Shown one piece after another: positions 7,580 through 15,514 of a stretch of 64,000 nt of DNA. Source of the stretch: JAJXWB01 sp964634325 (GTDB taxonomy: Bacteria > Pseudomonadota > Alphaproteobacteria > Rhizobiales > Beijerinckiaceae); the NCBI GenBank assembly GCA_964634325.1, contig CAZWJF010000015.1, positions 1 to 64,000 of the forward strand, read 5' to 3'. The number at the start of each line of letters is the position of its first letter. Position 1 is the first letter of the stretch. A program made the translations under genes and the position numbers. The notes under the pieces are model-generated. The model searched no databases. It was not told the origin of the DNA and saw nothing but the letters and a program-made list of their open reading frames with translations.

Positions 7580-8642
7580 CGAGACCTTGGGCGAAATGCT
7601 CGCCCGCCGCGGCGTGTCCCGCCGCGCCTTCCTGAAATACGCGTCCTACACGGCGTCGCTGATGGCCCTGCCGCCCACGGCGGCCGAAGCGATCGCGCAA
7701 GGGCTCGCCAAGGCCAAGCGCCAGTCTGTGATCTGGCTCTCCTTCCAGGAGTGCACGGGCTGCACCGAATCGATCACACGCTCGTTCAGCCCGACGCTCG
7801 AGAACCTGATCTTCGACTTCATTTCGCTCGACTACCATCACACGCTGATGGCGGTGTCCGGCGAAGCCGCCGAGAAGGCGCGCGAAGCGGCGATGGAGGC
7901 CAACAAGGGCAAGTACGTCGTCGTCATCGACGGCTCGGTGCCGCTGAAGGACGATGGCGTCTATTCGGCGATCGCAGGCGTGAGCAATGTGCAAATGGCG
8001 CGCGACACCGTCGCCAATGCGCTCGCAGTGGTCGCGGTCGGCAGTTGCGCGAGCTTCGGCGGCATCCCGAAGGCCAATCCCAACCCGACCGGCGCGACAG
8101 CGATCGACAAGCTCGGCCTCGGCAAGCCCGTCATCAACATCCCTGGTTGCCCGCCGATCCCCGAGGCGATGACCGGAACGATCTCCTATCTGCTGTCGTT
8201 CGGCAAACTGCCGGAGCTCGATCATCTGGGCCGGCCGAAATCATTCTTCGGCGAGACGATTCACGATCGCTGCTATCGTCGCTCGTTCTACGAGCGCGGC
8301 CAGTTCGCCGAGAGCTTCGACGACGAGGGCGCCCGCAACGGCTGGTGCCTGTACAAGCTCGGCTGCAAGGGGCCGATCGCCTACAACGCCTGCGCCACCA
8401 TGAAATGGAACGGCGGCGTGTCCTTCCCGATCCAGTCGGGCCATGGATGCCTCGGCTGCTCCGAGCCGGACTTCTGGGATCAAGGCGGCTTCTACCGCCC
8501 CTTGCCCACGCCGCTTGGCGCCATGGGGCCCGCTCTGGCAGGGGCGGCGGTCGCGGGCGCGGCGCTGGGCGCAGGCGCGGCGATGCTCGCGCGCCGTAGC
8601 CAGCGCACTTATCTGCAAGACAAAGACAAGCCGGAGGGTTGA
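7572..8642 (+). CDS. hynS: [NiFe] hydrogenase small subunit, Isp-type (group 1e)
   Basis: A 356-residue precursor exported by Tat (SRRAFLK at 16-22). Cluster ligands are all visible: CTGCTES (61-64), GSCASFGG, INIPGCPP, a His/Cys block HDRCYRR, then CLYKLGCKGP...CATMKWNGG and SGHGCLGCSEPDFWD. A C-terminal glycine/alanine helix (about 325-345) probably anchors it to the membrane. It relays electrons from the NiFe centre towards Isp1/Isp2. The ATG at 7572 has GGAG six bases upstream; one at 7557 is possible. The order small subunit - isp1 - isp2 - large subunit matches the Thiocapsa hynS-isp1-isp2-hynL operon. Confidence 0.92.
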   Translation: MSDETLGEMLARRGVSRRAFLKYASYTASLMALPPTAAEAIAQGLAKAKRQSVIWLSFQECTGCTESITRSFSPTLENLIFDFISLDYHHTLMAVSGEAAEKAREAAMEANKGKYVVVIDGSVPLKDDGVYSAIAGVSNVQMARDTVANALAVVAVGSCASFGGIPKANPNPTGATAIDKLGLGKPVINIPGCPPIPEAMTGTISYLLSFGKLPELDHLGRPKSFFGETIHDRCYRRSFYERGQFAESFDDEGARNGWCLYKLGCKGPIAYNACATMKWNGGVSFPIQSGHGCLGCSEPDFWDQGGFYRPLPTPLGAMGPALAGAAVAGAALGAGAAMLARRSQRTYLQDKDKPEG

Positions 8643-8645
8643 ACC

Positions 8646-9308
8646 GTGGCCCTGCTCGATTTCGCACGTGGACCAGCGCTGACATTTGCGCTCGTCGTCT
8701 TTCTCATCGGAACGCTCTGGCGGCTCGTCGGCGTTCTCGCCTTGCCCTGGCGGAGGATTCCGTCGCCGCCGCGCGAGGGCGCGCCGCCGGCGTTTCTCGC
8801 CGCGCTGCAAGGCGTCTTCGGCAAGATGGTCCCGCACAAGACCTTCATGAACGGGGCGGGCGCCTTCACGATCATCAACGGCTATGTGTTCCACATCGGC
8901 CTCGCGATCGTGGTGTTCGCCTTCGCGCCGCACATTCTGTTCATCAAGCACATGTTCGGCGTGTCCTGGCCGGCGCTGCCGAGTGGGTTGATCTACGCGG
9001 TCGGCGCGCTGACGACAGCCTCGCTGGTCGCGGCGCTGGCGCAGCGGATGACCAGCCCCGTGCTCAAAGTCATCTCGCGTCTGGACGACTACATCAGCTG
9101 GCTGATGACCTTTCTTCCGGTGGTCACCGGACTGCTGGCGGTCAGCCATCTCGGCGCGCGTTACGAGACTCTGCTCGCGATCCACATTCTTTCGATCTGC
9201 GCGTTCTTCGTCTGGTTCCCGTTCGGCAAGCTGATGCATGCCTTCCTGTTCGTCGTTTCGCGCGGAGCCACGGGCGTGCGGTTCCGTCACAGGGGAGCTG
9301 AGATATGA
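8646..9308 (+). CDS. isp1: Isp1, cytochrome b-type membrane subunit of hydrogenase
   Basis: A 220-residue membrane protein with about five hydrophobic helices and the His pattern of NarI/DsrM-type cytochrome b (FHIGLAIVVFAFAPH, LAVSHLG, LLAIHILSICAFFVWFPFGKLMHAF). It is expected to bind b hemes and link the periplasmic hydrogenase to quinone or to the cytoplasmic Isp2. GTG start with GGAGGG about 10 bases upstream. It lies three bases after hynS and overlaps isp2 by four bases. Its fold and partner mirror DsrM/DsrK encoded further right. Confidence 0.88.
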   Translation: MALLDFARGPALTFALVVFLIGTLWRLVGVLALPWRRIPSPPREGAPPAFLAALQGVFGKMVPHKTFMNGAGAFTIINGYVFHIGLAIVVFAFAPHILFIKHMFGVSWPALPSGLIYAVGALTTASLVAALAQRMTSPVLKVISRLDDYISWLMTFLPVVTGLLAVSHLGARYETLLAIHILSICAFFVWFPFGKLMHAFLFVVSRGATGVRFRHRGAEI

Positions 9309-10612
9309 CGGCCAAGACAACCGCCGCTGGCGTTCCCTTCGACGCGCAGGGCGAAAAGAGCGACGCAGACCGGCGCAACGCCGCGATGCAGACCTTCGTT
9401 CGGGAGTTCGGCCTGACGGCCGCTGCGCAGCTCGAATGCTGCGTGCGCTGCGGCATGTGCGCCAACGCCTGCCAGTTCTACGTGACGACCGGCGATCCGA
9501 TCTATACGCCGATCAACAAACTCAGGCCGTTCGAGCAGGCCTATCACCGTCATGTCGGCCCCTTCGCGCCGCTCTACCGGCTGTTCGGCGTGACGCCGAG
9601 CGTGACGGTCGAGAAGCTGCAGGAGTGGGAGCGCCTGCTGTTCGACGCCTGCAGCCTGTGCGGCCGCTGCACGCTCGCATGCCCGATGGGCATCGACATC
9701 GCCGAGCTGATCAAGGAAGCGCGCCACGGCATGTTCAAGGCCGGGCTCATTCCCGATCGCCTCGAGCTGATGGATCGCACGACCAAGGCGTGGGGCAGCC
9801 CGGCGACGCCGGCCGACGACTTCGGCGATATCATCAAGGACGCCGGGGAAGAACATGGCGTGCCGGTCAATGTCGACCTGCCGAAGGCCGATTACATCGT
9901 CACGACCGCGCCTGCCGAACTCAACGAACATACCAAGGCGCTGACGGACGTCGCGAAAATCCTCAACAAGATCGGCGCGAGCTGGACCTATAGTTCGGAA
10001 GGATTCGAGGCGTCGAACATCGGCTATCTCAACGGCGACGTCGACCTGCAGGAGAAGATGACGCGCAAGCTGATCGACAATGCGGTCAAGCTCGGCGCGC
10101 ATACGATCATCCTGCCGGAGTGCGGCCACGCCTATGGCGCGGCGCGCTGGGAGGCGGCGCGCTGGTACGGCGGCAAGGTGCCGGTGCGCGTCATCCACAT
10201 GACGGAGTTCCTCGCCGAGACCGTGGCGAGCGGCAAGATCAAACTGAAGAAGATCGGCGCGACCGCGTCGTTCCACGATCCGTGCCAGCTGGTGCGGCGC
10301 GGCGGCGTGACCGAAGCGCCGCGCGCGGTCCTGAAAGCGCTCGGCTTCGACATCAAGGAGCTCGAGAACCACGGCTCGCTCGCATGGTGCTGCGGCGGCG
10401 GCGGCGGCGTCGTCTCCAACTCCCGCGCAGACCCGCTGCGTTACAAGGCTTTCGAACTCAAGAAACATGAGGTCGAAGCCGCCGGCGCGCAGCGTTTCGT
10501 GACGGCGTGCGGCCAGTGCCGCATCACGCTCGAACTCGGCGCGAAGCATTACAAATGGGACAAGCAGGTCGAAAGCCTGCTCGAGCTCGTTGCGGACAAT
10601 CTCGAGGACTGA
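9305..10612 (+). CDS. isp2: Isp2, HdrD/DsrK-like Fe-S subunit of hydrogenase
   Basis: A 435-residue cytoplasmic iron-sulfur protein. Two [4Fe-4S] motifs, CCVRCGMCANACQFY and CSLCGRCTLACPMGID, are followed by the heterodisulfide-reductase CCG signatures HDPCQLVRRGG and AWCCGGGGGVVSN. HdrD-like proteins handle disulfide or trisulfide reduction on a special cubane cluster, so hydrogenase electrons could be delivered to a protein disulfide such as DsrC, or to quinone through Isp1. No signal peptide, consistent with a cytoplasmic face. Translationally coupled to isp1. Confidence 0.88.
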   Translation: MTAKTTAAGVPFDAQGEKSDADRRNAAMQTFVREFGLTAAAQLECCVRCGMCANACQFYVTTGDPIYTPINKLRPFEQAYHRHVGPFAPLYRLFGVTPSVTVEKLQEWERLLFDACSLCGRCTLACPMGIDIAELIKEARHGMFKAGLIPDRLELMDRTTKAWGSPATPADDFGDIIKDAGEEHGVPVNVDLPKADYIVTTAPAELNEHTKALTDVAKILNKIGASWTYSSEGFEASNIGYLNGDVDLQEKMTRKLIDNAVKLGAHTIILPECGHAYGAARWEAARWYGGKVPVRVIHMTEFLAETVASGKIKLKKIGATASFHDPCQLVRRGGVTEAPRAVLKALGFDIKELENHGSLAWCCGGGGGVVSNSRADPLRYKAFELKKHEVEAAGAQRFVTACGQCRITLELGAKHYKWDKQVESLLELVADNLED

Positions 10613-10652
10613 CGCTCTCGCGGCGGATCCAACGCCTTGAAGGACGAAACAG

Positions 10653-12404
10653 ATGAACAAGCGAATCGTCGTCGATCCGATCACCCGGATTGAGGGGCAT
10701 CTCCGAATCGAGGTCGAGGCCGGCGATGGCGGCGCGATCAAGAACGCCTATTCGTCCGGCACGATGGTGCGCGGCATCGAGATCATCCTGCGCGGGCGCG
10801 ACCCGCGCGAGGCTTGGGCGTTCGCGCAGCGCATCTGCGGCGTGTGCACGCTCGTGCACGGCATCGCCTCGGTGCGCGCAGTGGAGAGCGCGCTGGGTTA
10901 CGAAATCCCGGCCAATGCGCAGCTCATCCGCAATCTGATGATCGCTGCGCAATACGTGCACGACCATGTCATGCACTTCTACCATCTGCATGCGCTCGAC
11001 TGGGTCGACGTCGTCTCTGCGTTGAAAGCCGATCCCAAGGCGACGTCTGCCCTCGCGCAGTCGATCTCCAATTACGCAAAGTCGAGTCCGGGCTATTTCG
11101 CCGACGTGCAGAAGCGTCTCAAGACCTTCGTCGAAGGCGGCCAGCTCGGCATCTTCGCCAACGGTTTCTGGGGCCATCCGGCTTACAAGCTGCCGCCGGA
11201 AGCCAATCTCATGGCGGTCGCGCATTATCTTGAAGCGCTCGCCTGGCAGCGTGAGGTGGTGCAGATCCACACGATCTTCGGAGGCAAGAATCCGCACCCG
11301 AACTTCGTGGTCGGCGGCGCGCCGGCGCCGTTGAGCGCCGGTCCTGGCGACGGCGGCGCGGGCGGCGCAGCGGCGACCGCAGTCAACATGGTTTCGCTCG
11401 ATCGCGTGCGCGCGATCATCCAGACGATGCGCGACTTCGTCGATCAGGTCTATGTTCCGGATACGCTGGCGATCGCCGGGTTTTACAAGGACTGGTTCGC
11501 GCGGGGCGAAGGCCTCGGCAATTTCATGACGTACGGCGACTTCCCGGCCGACGGAAAGCCGAATTCCAAGTCGCTGCTCATTCCGCGCGGCGTGATCGTC
11601 AATCGCGATCTGTCGCACATCGAGGCGGTCGACCTCGACGATCCCGAGCAGATTCAGGAATTCGCCAGCCATTCCTGGTACGAATATCAGGGCGGCAAGG
11701 GCAAGGGCCTGCATCCGTACGAGGGCGAGACGAAATTCGCGTACGACGGACCGAAGCCTCCGTACGACCAGCTCGACGTCTCCAAGGGCTACTCCTGGCT
11801 GAAGTCGCCGCGCTGGCGCGGCAAGCCGATGGAGGTCGGGCCGTTGGCGCGCGTGCTGATGCTCTATGCGACGGGCCACAAGCAGACCAAAGAGCTCGCC
11901 GACTTCGCGTTGAAGAAGCTCGATGCGCCGATTACCGCGCTGTTCTCGACGCTCGGCCGCACGGCCGCGCGGACGCTGGAGACCAAGATCATCGCCGATG
12001 AGATGGGCGGCTGGCTCGACACGCTGATCGGCAATTTCAAGAAGGGCGATCTGGCCGTCCACAATCCTGCGAAATGGGAGCCCTCGACCTGGCCGGCGTC
12101 ATGCAAGGGCGTGGGTTACATGGAGGCGCCGCGCGGCGCGCTCGCGCACTGGATCGTCATCAAGAACGGCAAGATCGACAATTATCAGGCCGTCGTGCCG
12201 TCGACCTGGAACGCCGGCCCGCGCGACGGCAAGGACCAGCCGGGCGCCTACGAGGCGGCGCTGCAAGATCGTCATGTGATGGCGGTGCCTGAGCAGCCGC
12301 TGGAAATCCAGCGCACGATTCATTCGTTCGACCCGTGCATCGCCTGCGCCGTGCATGTCGTCGATCCCAACGGCGCCGAGCTGACGCAGATCAGGGTGTC
12401 CTGA
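10653..12404 (+). CDS. hynL: [NiFe] hydrogenase large subunit (group 1e)
   Basis: A 583-residue catalytic subunit. The N-terminal nickel ligands are in RICGVCTLVHG (Cys62, Cys65), the C-terminal ones in DPCIACAVH (Cys562, Cys565), ending with His568. The last 15 residues after that His are the tail removed by the HupD protease, so the gene is full length and should mature normally. H2 oxidation takes place at the periplasmic face. AAGGA nine bases before the ATG fixes the start. It ends the core operon, followed by the thioredoxin-like gene; hyp genes are not in the window. Confidence 0.95.
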   Translation: MNKRIVVDPITRIEGHLRIEVEAGDGGAIKNAYSSGTMVRGIEIILRGRDPREAWAFAQRICGVCTLVHGIASVRAVESALGYEIPANAQLIRNLMIAAQYVHDHVMHFYHLHALDWVDVVSALKADPKATSALAQSISNYAKSSPGYFADVQKRLKTFVEGGQLGIFANGFWGHPAYKLPPEANLMAVAHYLEALAWQREVVQIHTIFGGKNPHPNFVVGGAPAPLSAGPGDGGAGGAAATAVNMVSLDRVRAIIQTMRDFVDQVYVPDTLAIAGFYKDWFARGEGLGNFMTYGDFPADGKPNSKSLLIPRGVIVNRDLSHIEAVDLDDPEQIQEFASHSWYEYQGGKGKGLHPYEGETKFAYDGPKPPYDQLDVSKGYSWLKSPRWRGKPMEVGPLARVLMLYATGHKQTKELADFALKKLDAPITALFSTLGRTAARTLETKIIADEMGGWLDTLIGNFKKGDLAVHNPAKWEPSTWPASCKGVGYMEAPRGALAHWIVIKNGKIDNYQAVVPSTWNAGPRDGKDQPGAYEAALQDRHVMAVPEQPLEIQRTIHSFDPCIACAVHVVDPNGAELTQIRVS

Positions 12405-12450
12405 GACGCCTGATTGGCCAGCGAGGCGCGCGGATGGTAGGGTGAGGCCG

Positions 12451-12831
12451 ATGATTTCGTCCTCGATCCGCATCGCGGTGACGATCGTCGCGCTCGGCGT
12501 TGGGCCGGCGCGAGCGGCCGAACTCGTCATGTTCGAGCGTGCGGGCTGCGTCTGGTGCGAGCGGTTCAACGCCGAGATCGGGCGCATCTACGACAAGACC
12601 GACGAAGGCGCGAAGGCGAAATTGCGCCGCGTAGATCTTGGTCAGGCGGCGCCCGCCGATCTCTCGCAGATCAAGGCCGCCCCGTTCACGCCGACCTTCG
12701 TCCTCATCGAGGATGGGAAGGAGATCGGCCGCATCGAAGGGTATCCCGGCGAGAATTTCTTCTTCGGCTATCTCGACAATCTGCTGGCCAAGCTCGATCG
12801 AACGAAATCGGCGGCGGCGCTGTCCAATTGA
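12451..12831 (+). CDS. SoxS-like periplasmic thioredoxin
   Basis: A 126-residue exported protein: signal peptide to about ARA-AEL, then FERAGCVWCERFNAEIG with the CxxC redox pair and TPTFVLIEDGKEIGRIEGYPGENFFF. This closely follows the Paracoccus SoxS type, a small periplasmic thiol protein that keeps SoxY or other sulfur-carrier cysteines active. Here it follows the hydrogenase operon rather than the sox genes at 54-58 kb, so it may serve either. The ATG at 12451 is preferred; a GTG three codons earlier has no room for a ribosome site. A strong hairpin follows the stop codon. Confidence 0.75.
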   Translation: MISSSIRIAVTIVALGVGPARAAELVMFERAGCVWCERFNAEIGRIYDKTDEGAKAKLRRVDLGQAAPADLSQIKAAPFTPTFVLIEDGKEIGRIEGYPGENFFFGYLDNLLAKLDRTKSAAALSN

Positions 12832-12872
12832 GCGCATCGCCGGTGTGGGGCGGGTCGAGAGAGCGATCGAAC

Positions 12873-12900
12873 AAAAGAAAAGCCGGGCGAAAGCCCGGCT
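12873..12900. terminator. Bidirectional intrinsic terminator
   Basis: AGCCGGGC-GAAA-GCCCGGCT forms an eight-pair stem. On the minus strand TTTCTTTT follows it, a good terminator for the dsrE2-tusA transcript. On the plus strand only TCGTCATTTC follows, weaker but well placed to end the hydrogenase operon. Confidence 0.8.
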
Positions 12901-12927
12901 TCGTCATTTCGGCGTCGCGCCTGATCG

Positions 12928-13155
12928 TCAGGCGGTGTGCTTGATCAGGAACCGGTAGACGCCGCCATCGGCGGTCGATTCGACCAGCTCGTTGCCCGTC
13001 GTCTTGCAGAAGGCTGCGAAGTCGGCGACGGAGCCGGGGTCGGTCGCGAGAACTTCCAGCGTGCCGCCGCGCGGCACTTCCTTCAACGACTTCTTCGCAC
13101 GCAGGATCGGCAGCGGGCAGTTCAGTCCCTTCGCGTCGAGCATCTTGTCGGCCAT
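12928..13155 (-). CDS. tusA: TusA sulfur-carrier protein
   Basis: A 75-residue SirA-fold protein with the sulfur-carrying cysteine in GLNCPLPILRAKK (Cys13). TusA accepts persulfide sulfur in the cytoplasm and hands it on, in sulfur oxidisers to DsrE2 and DsrEFH and then DsrC. It follows dsrE2 on the same strand by about 58 bases, and its transcript ends at the adjacent terminator. AGGAGG seven bases before the ATG. The rhodanese that usually completes the rhd-tusA-dsrE2 set is not next to it. Confidence 0.93.
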   Translation of the reverse strand: MADKMLDAKGLNCPLPILRAKKSLKEVPRGGTLEVLATDPGSVADFAAFCKTTGNELVESTADGGVYRFLIKHTA

Positions 13156-13213
13156 ATGCGATTTCCTCCTTGGAATGGGCGGGCGAGCGCGTCGCCCGGA
13201 TCAGAACAGGGCC

Positions 13214-13720
13214 TCAAATATAGAGATTGATATGCGACTTGAGCGCCTGCTCCATGTAGGTCGCCGCGCCGCCCAGCGTCACGCCGTCGATCATGTCTTC
13301 CTTCTTGAACTCGAAGAGGTCCATGGTCATCTGGCAGGCGATGATGTTGACGTCGGATTCGACGGCCGCTTCGCGCAGTTCTTCGATCGAGGCGACGCCC
13401 TTCTTCTTGATCATGTCCTTCATCATCGCGGTCGCGCCGGCGGTGACGCCAGGCAGCATGCCGACGAGATTGGGCATGCCCATATGCATGCCCATCATCG
13501 GCATCTTCATCGCGGGATTGCCGAGCGGCGACACTTCGAGATCAAGCTTCTTCTTGAGCAGCGACAGACCGTAGAACGTGAAGAACATGGTCACGTCGAG
13601 GCCCATCGCGGCCGCCGTGGTGCCGAGAATGAAGGGCGGGTAGGCCCAGTCGAGCGTGCCCTTGGTGACGATGATGGTCATTGACTTGGCGTTGACGCCA
13701 TTGCCTTCGGCTTCAGACAT
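13214..13720 (-). CDS. dsrE2: DsrE2 sulfur-transfer protein
   Basis: A 168-residue DsrE/DsrF-fold protein of the DsrE2 group: TIIVTKGTLDWAYPPFILGTTAAAMGLDVTMFFTFYGL at the start, a methionine-rich MKMPMMGMHMGMPN loop at 71-84, and the sulfur-binding cysteine in IIACQMTMD (Cys129). DsrE2 works with TusA in moving sulfane sulfur in the cytoplasm or at the membrane. Only one of the usual two cysteines is seen. It lies just past soeC but has its own candidate promoter, so it may be expressed both with and apart from soeABC. Confidence 0.88.
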   Translation of the reverse strand: MSEAEGNGVNAKSMTIIVTKGTLDWAYPPFILGTTAAAMGLDVTMFFTFYGLSLLKKKLDLEVSPLGNPAMKMPMMGMHMGMPNLVGMLPGVTAGATAMMKDMIKKKGVASIEELREAAVESDVNIIACQMTMDLFEFKKEDMIDGVTLGGAATYMEQALKSHINLYI

Positions 13721-13765
13721 TCGATCCTCCCAGCGCTGTGAGCGGCCGTTCCAGCTTCAACTCAT

Positions 13766-13793
13766 CTTATGATATTCGAATAGGTAGGTCCAT
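13766..13793 (-). promoter_or_regulatory. Candidate dsrE2-tusA promoter with palindromic operator
   Basis: Minus strand: -35 ATGGAC, 16-base spacer, -10 CATAAG, leader of about 40 bases. The spacer carries the perfect palindrome TATTCGAATA (13773-13782), containing ATTC/GAAT arms like those of SqrR/BigR sites. It sits between the stop of soeC and the start of dsrE2. Confidence 0.45.
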
Positions 13794-13795
13794 TG

Positions 13796-14740
13796 CTAGG
13801 CCGTGCGGCCGTAGTAAATCATGCTGGCGTGCTTCGCTTCTGCGAAGAACAGCCAACGTTCGACGCCGATTCCGATTGCGGCGCTCAATGTGGCCAGCGC
13901 CCCCATGATCAAGGCGGAGCCGGCGCCGAGCCAGAGCGCGACTGCGAGCAAAATCAACGGAACGGCGAAGAGCGTCAGCGTCGAGAACGTCCGCAGGCGC
14001 GCCGCGTGTTTGCGCGCGACCTGATAGCCCATTTCGCGCATGAGGAAGTTTTCCTCCGTGTGAGGCATCTCGAGCAGCCGCACCTCGCCGAAGCGGTCGA
14101 GGCCGGTCGCCGTGCCCAGGGTGCTGCGTGGGCGCTCTGCGTCAATCTGCCGCCAGTACGCGAGCTTGAGCGCGAGGCCCACGAGCAGCAGCACGATGGC
14201 CAGCGCCGCAAACGACGGCCGGTAGACGCCGAACGCCGCCGTAACGACCACGAAGAGGATGGCGCCGGTCAGCAGGCCGAGGATCAGGTAAGCCGGCAGG
14301 GTGAGCGCATTGTGCCACTGGCGGATCGTCTTGAGGCTCGCGTAGATCATCGCCGTGCAGCAGACGGTGACGAAAGCCATGGCGGCCGTCGCCGCGCCGG
14401 CCCAGGCGAAGGGGCCGGAGAGGTCGTTGAGGAACACCCAGCCGATCCCGAGCACCGCGACGGGCAGGAAGGTCAGCACGGCGGCGACGCCCTCGCGCGC
14501 GAGCCACGACGAGCGCCATTGCGTGAACGCGCGCATCGCGCGCTCCGGCCGGCCGAGGTGGAACGTCGAACTTACCAGGCCCGCAACGACGAGCCCGATT
14601 GCGACGCCGAGCGCCACGAAGCCGAATCCGGTGGTGGCGGGCAGGACGCCGGCGGCGCCGAAAACCGCGAGCAGGGCGAGGAGGCCGTAGCCGGCGCCCG
14701 AGGCGGTGGTGAAGAGAATGACGGAATAGGCGGGATGCAT
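13796..14740 (-). CDS. soeC: SoeC, membrane anchor of cytoplasmic sulfite dehydrogenase
   Basis: A 314-residue DmsC-type membrane protein with eight or so hydrophobic helices, beginning MHPAYSVILFTTASGAGYGLLALL and including the family's FHLGRPERAMRAFTQWRSSWLAREG loop. It anchors SoeAB to the inner face of the membrane and passes sulfite electrons to quinone. It starts nine bases after soeB, with GAGGCA in the end of soeB as ribosome site. A polysulfide- or DMSO-reductase anchor would look similar; the soeA partner and sulfur context favour SoeC. Confidence 0.85.
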   Translation of the reverse strand: MHPAYSVILFTTASGAGYGLLALLAVFGAAGVLPATTGFGFVALGVAIGLVVAGLVSSTFHLGRPERAMRAFTQWRSSWLAREGVAAVLTFLPVAVLGIGWVFLNDLSGPFAWAGAATAAMAFVTVCCTAMIYASLKTIRQWHNALTLPAYLILGLLTGAILFVVVTAAFGVYRPSFAALAIVLLLVGLALKLAYWRQIDAERPRSTLGTATGLDRFGEVRLLEMPHTEENFLMREMGYQVARKHAARLRTFSTLTLFAVPLILLAVALWLGAGSALIMGALATLSAAIGIGVERWLFFAEAKHASMIYYGRTA

Positions 14741-14749
14741 GGTCTTGCC

Positions 14750-15493
14750 TCAGCGCGAAAGGACGCGGTCGACCCAGCGCAGGAACTTTCCGGCGCCGGC
14801 GAGGTTGGGGGCGGGTTCGAGTTTCTGCGCGCCGCTGCTGGCGCGCTTGCCCGGCCTTGGCGGCAGATATTTGCTGGTCGGCCGGTAGCCGGTCTCGGGC
14901 ATCAGGTCGAAACCGCCGCGTTCGCGCACGAGCGTCGAAACGTTCGAGGCGGGGTCGGCGAAGTCGCCGAAATGACGCGCCTTGGCCGGGCAGGTCGCGA
15001 CGCACGCCGGCACGCGATCGGCTTCCGGCAGGTTGTCGTTGTAGATCTTGTCGATGCAGAGCGTGCACTTCTTCATCACGCCCTGATGCTCATCGAGTTC
15101 GCGCGCGCCGTAGGGGCAGGCCCAGGAGCAGAGCTTGCAGCCGATGCACTTGTCGTGGTCGATGAGCACGATGCCGTCTTCGGCGCGCTTGTAGGAGGCG
15201 CCGGTCGGACACACGGTCACGCAGTCCGGCTTCTCGCAGTGCAGGCAGTTCTTCGGGAAATGGACGGTGCGCGCGTCCTGTCCCTGTCCGCCGACTTCAT
15301 AGGTGAAGACGCGGTTGAACCAGACGCCGCGCTGCTCGGCCTGATAGGCGTTGACGTCGGTGAGCGGCGCCGAATGGCCGCCCGTGTTCCACTCCTTGCA
15401 GTTGGTCGCGCAGGCGTGGCAGCCGACGCAGGTGTCGAGGTCGATGACGAGACCGAGGCGCTTGTCGCCGGTCTGGGTCGGGAGGCTGGTCAT
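14750..15493 (-). CDS. soeB: SoeB, four-cluster Fe-S subunit of sulfite dehydrogenase
   Basis: A 247-residue ferredoxin-type electron-transfer subunit with four [4Fe-4S] motifs in the DmsB pattern: CVGCHACATNCKEWN near the start, CLHCEKPDCVTVCPTGA, CIGCKLCSWACPYGA and a final CTLCIDKI...PACVATCPAKA. It carries electrons from SoeA to SoeC. No Tat or Sec signal, fitting a cytoplasmic enzyme. GAGGAG lies seven bases before the ATG, and the gene starts about 20 bases after soeA ends. Confidence 0.9.
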   Translation of the reverse strand: MTSLPTQTGDKRLGLVIDLDTCVGCHACATNCKEWNTGGHSAPLTDVNAYQAEQRGVWFNRVFTYEVGGQGQDARTVHFPKNCLHCEKPDCVTVCPTGASYKRAEDGIVLIDHDKCIGCKLCSWACPYGARELDEHQGVMKKCTLCIDKIYNDNLPEADRVPACVATCPAKARHFGDFADPASNVSTLVRERGGFDLMPETGYRPTSKYLPPRPGKRASSGAQKLEPAPNLAGAGKFLRWVDRVLSR

Positions 15494-15514
15494 GTTGGGT
15501 CTCCTCGATCCGTC

